A DNA stretch of 9,927 nucleotides, taken from NCBI GenBank assembly GCA_934630905.1, contig CAKTXN010000063.1:1-9927 (forward strand). Reading direction: 5' to 3'. The notes below the pieces were generated by a model. That model was not told the DNA's origin, searched no databases, and saw only the letters and a list, made by a program, of their open reading frames with translations. Position numbers and translations under genes: made by a program. This DNA is from an uncultured Eggerthellaceae bacterium. Lineage in GTDB: Bacteria > Actinomycetota > Coriobacteriia > Coriobacteriales > Eggerthellaceae. Positions 6,420 through 9,927 of the stretch are shown in pieces. Position 1 is the first letter of the stretch. Each line of letters begins with the position of its first letter.

Positions 6420-7087
6420 GTATCGGAAGTTATCTGACGGCCCTCGATGAGCAGAGAGACCAACTTGCAAGAAACCTTGTGACAATGGGCGTGCAGGCTT
6501 CAGAATCTGAAAAACTGAATTCGCTCGTGCCGAAGGTGCTGCAAATTCCGCAGACAAAGCCGGAAATCACGCTGTTCAGGGCTTCCATCGATGCTCTCCA
6601 TGATTACGGCGAGAAGGTGTACACCTTTTATAATGACGGATATCGCAGCCTTGCAGGTTTTACCGAATCCTACGAGCATTTCTGCTGTGATGAAAACGGC
6701 TATGCGATCTACTACAATCAGCCTGATTTCAACTGGGGGGCTGTCATTTATACCATGTGTGTGGAGCCTGTTCGTATCAATGCTAACCGAAAAATACTTC
6801 TAAGCTACAAGTCAGGTGCAACTGATATCGGTGAGATGTGGCTTGTTCCGAAAAGCAACGAAGTGTTATCTCCGGCAGATACCGCCCGATATATTTCCGA
6901 GGTGATTCAGAATAATAACGCTATTTCTGTCTCATTCGGCTGGCTTGGCACTGGGGGCAATTATATCAATGTCCTGCACAAATGCAGCAACATCAGTGAA
7001 GGCGAGTATTACCTTGCGTGGAAGGCGGTGACGGACAACACAAGCCCGATGATCCGTTCAGTCAGAATTGTAGATACAGCAATTTGA
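6416..7087 (+). CDS. Phage tail-tip protein of unknown role, last gene before lysis
   Basis: This is a 223-residue protein. Residues about 5-45 (LDEQRDQLARNLVTMGVQAS, then ESEKLNSLVPKVLQI) match a short N-terminal module I recognise from many Firmicutes phage tail proteins, where it seems to be an attachment segment. Residues about 50-223 are rich in aromatic residues and predicted strands (FNWGAVIYTMCVEPVRI, VSFGWLGTGGNYINVL), as in beta-sandwich binding domains, but I cannot name a family. The ATG overlaps the fibre stop as ATGA, and GGAGGTG lies 6 bases upstream. The gene order suggests a tail-tip accessory or carbohydrate-binding protein; that is inference. Confidence 0.6.
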   Translation: MSIGSYLTALDEQRDQLARNLVTMGVQASESEKLNSLVPKVLQIPQTKPEITLFRASIDALHDYGEKVYTFYNDGYRSLAGFTESYEHFCCDENGYAIYYNQPDFNWGAVIYTMCVEPVRINANRKILLSYKSGATDIGEMWLVPKSNEVLSPADTARYISEVIQNNNAISVSFGWLGTGGNYINVLHKCSNISEGEYYLAWKAVTDNTSPMIRSVRIVDTAI

Positions 7088-7098
7088 AGGAGGACAAA

Positions 7099-7521
7099 AT
7101 GAAAGAAAATATCTGTACCGCCGCTGGAGTCATCGGCGGTTTTTTTGCAGCACTGCTCGGCGGCTGGGATTCGGCTATGATCACACTGATTATTTTCATG
7201 GCTATCGACTTCACGACCGGACTGATTGCAGCATCTATGGGCAGAAGCAAGCACAGCAAGACCGGCAGACTCAGCTCCAAGGCAGGCTGGGTGGGGCTTG
7301 CAAAGAAGTTCTGCATTCTGCTTATGGTGGTTGTGGCAGTGAGAATGGATATTCTCATCGGTACGACATATATCCGTGATGCGACATGCATCGGATTCTG
7401 TGTCAACGAACTGTTGTCCATCGTGGAGAACACGTCGCTTATGGGTATCCCATACCCGGAACCGATTCGCAAGGGCATTGAAGTTTTACAAAACAAAGTC
7501 AAGGAGGACGACCATGATTAA
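7099..7521 (+). CDS. Phage holin, phage_holin_4 (toxin secretion/lysis holin) family
   Basis: This 140-residue membrane protein would permeabilise the cell membrane at the end of the lytic cycle and release the endolysin. Hydrophobic segments lie at about residues 8-22, 26-47 and 64-88, with a further amphipathic stretch at 95-116. Family landmarks are MAIDFTTGLIAA, the basic loop with SSKAGWVGLAKK, and CVNELLSIVENTSLMGIPYP. The start at 7099 is chosen because a perfect AAGGAGG (7087-7093) lies 5 bases upstream and the N-terminus then matches the family. The same frame is open back to an ATG at 7018, but that would add 27 polar residues inside the preceding gene with no ribosome binding site. 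The stop overlaps the endolysin start by 8 bases. Confidence 0.9.
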   Translation: MKENICTAAGVIGGFFAALLGGWDSAMITLIIFMAIDFTTGLIAASMGRSKHSKTGRLSSKAGWVGLAKKFCILLMVVVAVRMDILIGTTYIRDATCIGFCVNELLSIVENTSLMGIPYPEPIRKGIEVLQNKVKEDDHD

Positions 7522-8725
7522 GACCTATTCCTATTCAGACAACACCCAACTCTCTGCACATTTCAATGCAAAAGAATTCCGCTGCAAATGCGGCAAGGTG
7601 CATGAATTCAGTATCTCCAACGAACTTGTGGATAAGCTGGAGAAATTATACACCGCACTCAACTGCTCAAAAATCATTGTGACCTCCGGCTACAGATGCC
7701 CCACACATGATAAGAATGTGGGCGGCAGCGGTACCGGACAGCATACGCTCGGCAATGCGGCGGATATCTGCTGCTACGGTCAGGACGGACAGCCGATCAG
7801 TTCAAAAATCGTCTGTCAAAAAGCGCAGGATATTGGCTTCACGGGCATTGCCAACATTACCGCCGCATATATCTACACGCATGTGGATGTCCGCCCTAAT
7901 GGTAAGTGGTACGGCGATGAAGTTCACAGCAACGGCTCTGTGACCGATGATTTTTACAAGTATTTTGCCGCTGATACTGCGGATAACCACAAAGAGGCTG
8001 ATACTATGAAAGGTATCGACGTGAGCGTCCACAACGGCGATATCGACTGGGGCAAAGTGAAAACTGACGGTATCGACTTCGCTATTCTGAGAGCCGGTTA
8101 CGGCAAGCTGGCATCCCAGAAAGATCAGAAATTCGAGCAGAATTACAAGAATGCAAAAGCTGTGAATCTCCCTGTCGGTGCGTACTGGTATTCCTATGCG
8201 ATGAATGAGAACGAGGCACGGCAGGAGGCGGATGTGTTCCTTTCCGTCATCAAGGGAAAGCAGCTTGAAATGCCTGTATATTTCGATCTTGAGGAAAAGA
8301 AGCAGTTCAACCTCGGCAAGGAAAAGGTCTCCGCCATTATGAAAGCATTTCTTGAAAAAGTCGAATCTGCCGGCTATTTCACTGGGCTCTACGGTTCTGC
8401 TTCATCCCTCACTACCCACACTGCCGATGATATCAAGAGCCGCTACACCATTTGGCTTGCCCACTGGGTCAATCAGACCAACTACAGCAGTGCCTATGCC
8501 ATCTGGCAGTACAGCAGCAAAGGCAAGGTTGCAGGCATCAACGGCAATGTGGATCTGGATATCTGCTACAAGGATTTTCCCACAGTCATCAAGAATAAGG
8601 GACTGAACGGATTCGGCAAGGAGAAAGATCTTCCTGATCCGCCTGTTACTACTGCGGATGACGGTATCGCTGTCGAGGTAACTGTGGACGGTCAGAAGTA
8701 TAGCGGCAAACTGAATAAGGCTTGA
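7514..8725 (+). CDS. Dual-domain endolysin: M15 peptidase plus GH25 muramidase
   Basis: This 403-residue enzyme would cut peptidoglycan in two ways. Residues about 1-150 are a peptidase M15-type zinc domain (D-Ala-D-Ala carboxypeptidase/endopeptidase fold). Its motif SGYRCPTHDKNVGG is followed by QHTLGNAAD, giving zinc ligands His77 and Asp84, and by YTHVD with His123. Residues 165-355 are a GH25 lysozyme: GIDVSVHNGDIDW with Asp169, the catalytic pair in YFDLEE (Asp258, Glu260), and IWQYSS with DLDI near the end. Residues 152-164 are a short linker. The tail (DGIAVEVTVDGQKYSGKL, 383-400) resembles a small C-terminal element seen on clostridial phage lysins; no standard wall-binding domain is evident. 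There is no signal peptide, consistent with holin-dependent release. The start at 7514 has AAGGAGG at 7501-7507. The open frame back to 7376 lies inside the holin gene and is not used. Confidence 0.92.
   Translation: MIKTYSYSDNTQLSAHFNAKEFRCKCGKVHEFSISNELVDKLEKLYTALNCSKIIVTSGYRCPTHDKNVGGSGTGQHTLGNAADICCYGQDGQPISSKIVCQKAQDIGFTGIANITAAYIYTHVDVRPNGKWYGDEVHSNGSVTDDFYKYFAADTADNHKEADTMKGIDVSVHNGDIDWGKVKTDGIDFAILRAGYGKLASQKDQKFEQNYKNAKAVNLPVGAYWYSYAMNENEARQEADVFLSVIKGKQLEMPVYFDLEEKKQFNLGKEKVSAIMKAFLEKVESAGYFTGLYGSASSLTTHTADDIKSRYTIWLAHWVNQTNYSSAYAIWQYSSKGKVAGINGNVDLDICYKDFPTVIKNKGLNGFGKEKDLPDPPVTTADDGIAVEVTVDGQKYSGKLNKA
7991..8725 (+). promoter_or_regulatory. Candidate internal ribosome binding site and start for a GH25-only lysin
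   Basis: Within the endolysin gene, AAAGAGG (7991-7997) lies 8 bases before an in-frame ATG at 8006-8008. That ATG encodes Met165, exactly at the front of the GH25 domain (MKGIDVSVHNG). Initiation here would give a 239-residue protein (8006-8725) with the whole muramidase and the C-terminal tail. Internal starts making a second, shorter lysin subunit are known for several Gram-positive phage endolysins. The spacing and position fit, but translation is not shown by sequence alone. Confidence 0.45.
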
Positions 8726-8730
8726 AACCA

Positions 8731-8756
8731 AGCTGTCGGAGGAAACTTCGACAGCT
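8731..8756 (+). terminator. Strong hairpin after the endolysin gene, probable terminator
   Basis: Bases 8731-8741 pair with 8746-8756 (11 pairs, one G-U) and close on a GAAA tetraloop. The stem starts six bases after the endolysin stop. A T-rich stretch follows only after about 12 bases (ATTATATTTTT), so it is not a textbook intrinsic terminator. It marks the boundary between the late lysis genes and the integration genes. Confidence 0.5.
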
Positions 8757-8831
8757 ATACATATTATATTTTTGGGGGAATCTTTTCTGTTGCATATCGA
8801 TCCATTACTACAGACTATCCGAGGAGGCATT

Positions 8832-9023
8832 ATGGAACAGCAGAAGATCATTGATGAGCTAAACTATTACAGAGCGCAGAAAATCACTGAAATGCTCTAT
8901 GAACAGGGTATGATTTCCTTTGTAGAGTATGACAAATTAACCGAACTGAACCGCAGATCTTTCTCTCCGATGTTTGCGGACTTATTACCGAAAACACTTG
9001 ATAAATCAACAGTGCAGAGTTAA
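8832..9023 (+). CDS. Small SHOCT-like protein preceding the recombinase
   Basis: This is a 63-residue protein. It has an N-terminal helix (IIDELNYYRAQKITEMLYEQ) followed by GMISFVEYDKLTELNRRSFSP, which has the shape of a SHOCT-type motif (helix, Gly-hydrophobic-Ser/Thr turn, E-Y/F helix). From memory of such neighbourhoods, small proteins of this kind often sit just before large serine recombinases in Firmicutes mobile elements. The start at 8832 is chosen over ATG 8772 because GAGGAGG (8821-8827) lies four bases upstream and the extra 20 residues look non-conserved. The recombinase start follows 29 bases after its stop. Function is unknown; it may assist or direct recombination. Confidence 0.75.
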   Translation: MEQQKIIDELNYYRAQKITEMLYEQGMISFVEYDKLTELNRRSFSPMFADLLPKTLDKSTVQS

Positions 9024-9052
9024 TATGGTGTACTGACAAAGGAGGTAATGAC

Positions 9053-9927
9053 ATGCTTATCAGAAAAATTGATGCACAGAAGCCCACTGTATCAAAGAAA
9101 CTTCGTGTGGCTGCATACTGCCGAGTCAGTACAGATCAGGAAGATCAGAAAGAAAGTCTTGAAGCACAGAAAGCGCACTACGAATCGTGGATCAAACGGC
9201 ATTCCGACTGGGAGTTTGCCGGTGTGTTCTATGATCTCGGCATCAGCGGAACAAAAGCTGACTCTCGTGATGGACTGCAAGCACTTCTTTATGCTTGCCG
9301 CACCGGAAGCGTAGATTATGTGCTGACAAAATCGGTAAGCCGATTTTCCCGAAATACAGCAGATTGTCTGTCGATAGTGCGCGAATTGCTATCCTGCAAT
9401 ATTTCAATCTATTTTGAAAAGGAGAACATTGATACCAGTTCAATGGAAAGTGAGCTGATGCTGTCATTATTAAGCAGCATGGCTCAAGATGAGTCGGAAT
9501 CAATCTCCAAGAATGTGAAATGGACGATACAGCAGAAAATCGAAGCGGGAACATTCAAATTTGGATATCCTCCGTATGGGTATACAAGAGATGCTGACGG
9601 TAATTTTATTATTGACCCGAAAGAAGCAGATGTGATCCGGCTGATTTTTTCATATGCATTGAGCGGTATGGGAACATACAAAATTGCTCAGATGCTAGAG
9701 AAAAGGAAGATTCCGACCCGAAAGGGTGGAAAATGGGCTGGATCAACGGTCAAGGGGATTCTTGTGAACGAAAAATACTACGGTGCTGCAGCATTCCAGA
9801 AAACTTATACAGACAGCAATTTCCAGCGACACCACAATCACGGTGAAGTTGATAGTTTCTATGCAGAGGAACATCACGAACCACTCATAAGCAAAGAGGC
9901 ATTTGACAAGGTTCAACTACTATTGCA
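9053..9927 (+). CDS. Large serine recombinase (phage integrase), 3' end outside window
   Basis: About 291 residues are visible and the frame is still open at the end. The N-terminal catalytic domain shows YCRVSTDQEDQ with nucleophile Ser26 and Arg24, then Arg72 in SRDGLQALL and TKSVSRFSRN with Ser96, Arg97 and Arg100, all standard for resolvase/invertase-type catalysis. The E-helix region (SLLSSMAQDESESISKNVK) follows. From about residue 180 the recombinase DNA-binding domain begins (FGYPPYGYTRDADGNFIIDP, TRKGGKWAGSTVKGILVNEKYYG). The zinc ribbon and coiled coil would lie beyond the window. It would integrate and excise the prophage between att sites. AAAGGAGGT (9038-9046) lies 6 bases before the ATG. 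A second ATG at 9048 is in another frame and gives an 88-residue overlapping ORF with no family features. Confidence 0.92.
   Translation, partial: MLIRKIDAQKPTVSKKLRVAAYCRVSTDQEDQKESLEAQKAHYESWIKRHSDWEFAGVFYDLGISGTKADSRDGLQALLYACRTGSVDYVLTKSVSRFSRNTADCLSIVRELLSCNISIYFEKENIDTSSMESELMLSLLSSMAQDESESISKNVKWTIQQKIEAGTFKFGYPPYGYTRDADGNFIIDPKEADVIRLIFSYALSGMGTYKIAQMLEKRKIPTRKGGKWAGSTVKGILVNEKYYGAAAFQKTYTDSNFQRHHNHGEVDSFYAEEHHEPLISKEAFDKVQLLL

Noticed and set aside
3685..7087. Diversity-generating retroelement acting on the tail tip genes
   Set aside because: No reverse transcriptase and no template repeat are visible in the window, and the fibre repeats are ordinary coding duplications.
7018..7098. 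Upstream start for the holin
   Set aside because: It falls inside the preceding tail gene without a ribosome binding site; ATG 7099 has a perfect one and gives the family N-terminus.
7376..7513. Upstream start for the endolysin
   Set aside because: The extra 46 residues are an out-of-frame reading of the holin gene; ATG 7514 has AAGGAGG and starts the M15 domain normally.
8760..8820. Promoter for the small SHOCT-like gene and recombinase
   Set aside because: TTGCAT with GACTAT at 17 bases is too poor a match to call; no better pair was found in this gap.
8402..8851. 149-residue - strand open frame opposite the endolysin end
   Set aside because: It overlaps the GH25 coding region and the 8731-8756 hairpin, and its translation shows no recognisable domain.
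8726..9052. attP site near the recombinase
   Set aside because: An att core cannot be picked out without the host junction sequence, and the recombinase 3' flank, an equally likely location, is outside the window.
9048..9314. 88-residue + strand open frame overlapping the recombinase start
   Set aside because: It is a different frame within the catalytic domain coding region, with no family features. The recombinase frame from 9053 carries all the conserved motifs.

Overview
The window is the right-hand part of a siphovirus-type prophage: tail tip, lysis and integration modules. Perfect AGGAGG-type ribosome binding sites, a two-domain M15+GH25 endolysin, BspA-type leucine-rich repeats on a tail protein and a large serine recombinase all point to a host in Clostridia. 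A gut Oscillospiraceae or Lachnospiraceae bacterium is my guess; the genus cannot be fixed from this stretch. All phage genes run on the + strand and are tightly packed, with 1-8 nt overlaps or short gaps. One gene on the - strand breaks the pattern.

Layout. 1-269 is the 3' end of the tail tape measure gene. 270-1708 is an AT-rich insert. It holds a hairpin, a damaged second copy of the tape measure 3' end, and a - strand gene (449-1633) with its own consensus promoter. That gene encodes a stand-alone protein with the nuclease domain of type I restriction HsdR subunits but no helicase. 1709-7087 is the tail tip: distal tail protein, a Gp37-like hub protein, a baseplate protein carrying BspA-type LRRs, a fibre with five His-x-His repeats, and a small tail protein of unknown role. 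7099-8725 is the lysis cassette: holin, then a dual-domain endolysin with a likely internal start for its muramidase half. After a strong hairpin, 8832-9927 holds a 63-residue SHOCT-like protein and a large serine recombinase that runs off the window end.

How it works together. The tape measure sets tail length, and the distal tail protein and hub close the tube. The LRR protein and the His-rich fibre probably bind the cell surface. The holin and endolysin release progeny. The recombinase, perhaps helped by the small protein before it, would integrate and excise the prophage.

The best candidate for something undescribed is the restriction-nuclease-like cargo gene. It sits between two late structural genes, on the opposite strand, with base composition unlike its neighbours, beside a duplicated scrap of tape measure sequence. 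It looks like an imported gene expressed from the lysogen, possibly for defence against other phages. That function is inference; the layout, motifs and promoter are seen directly.
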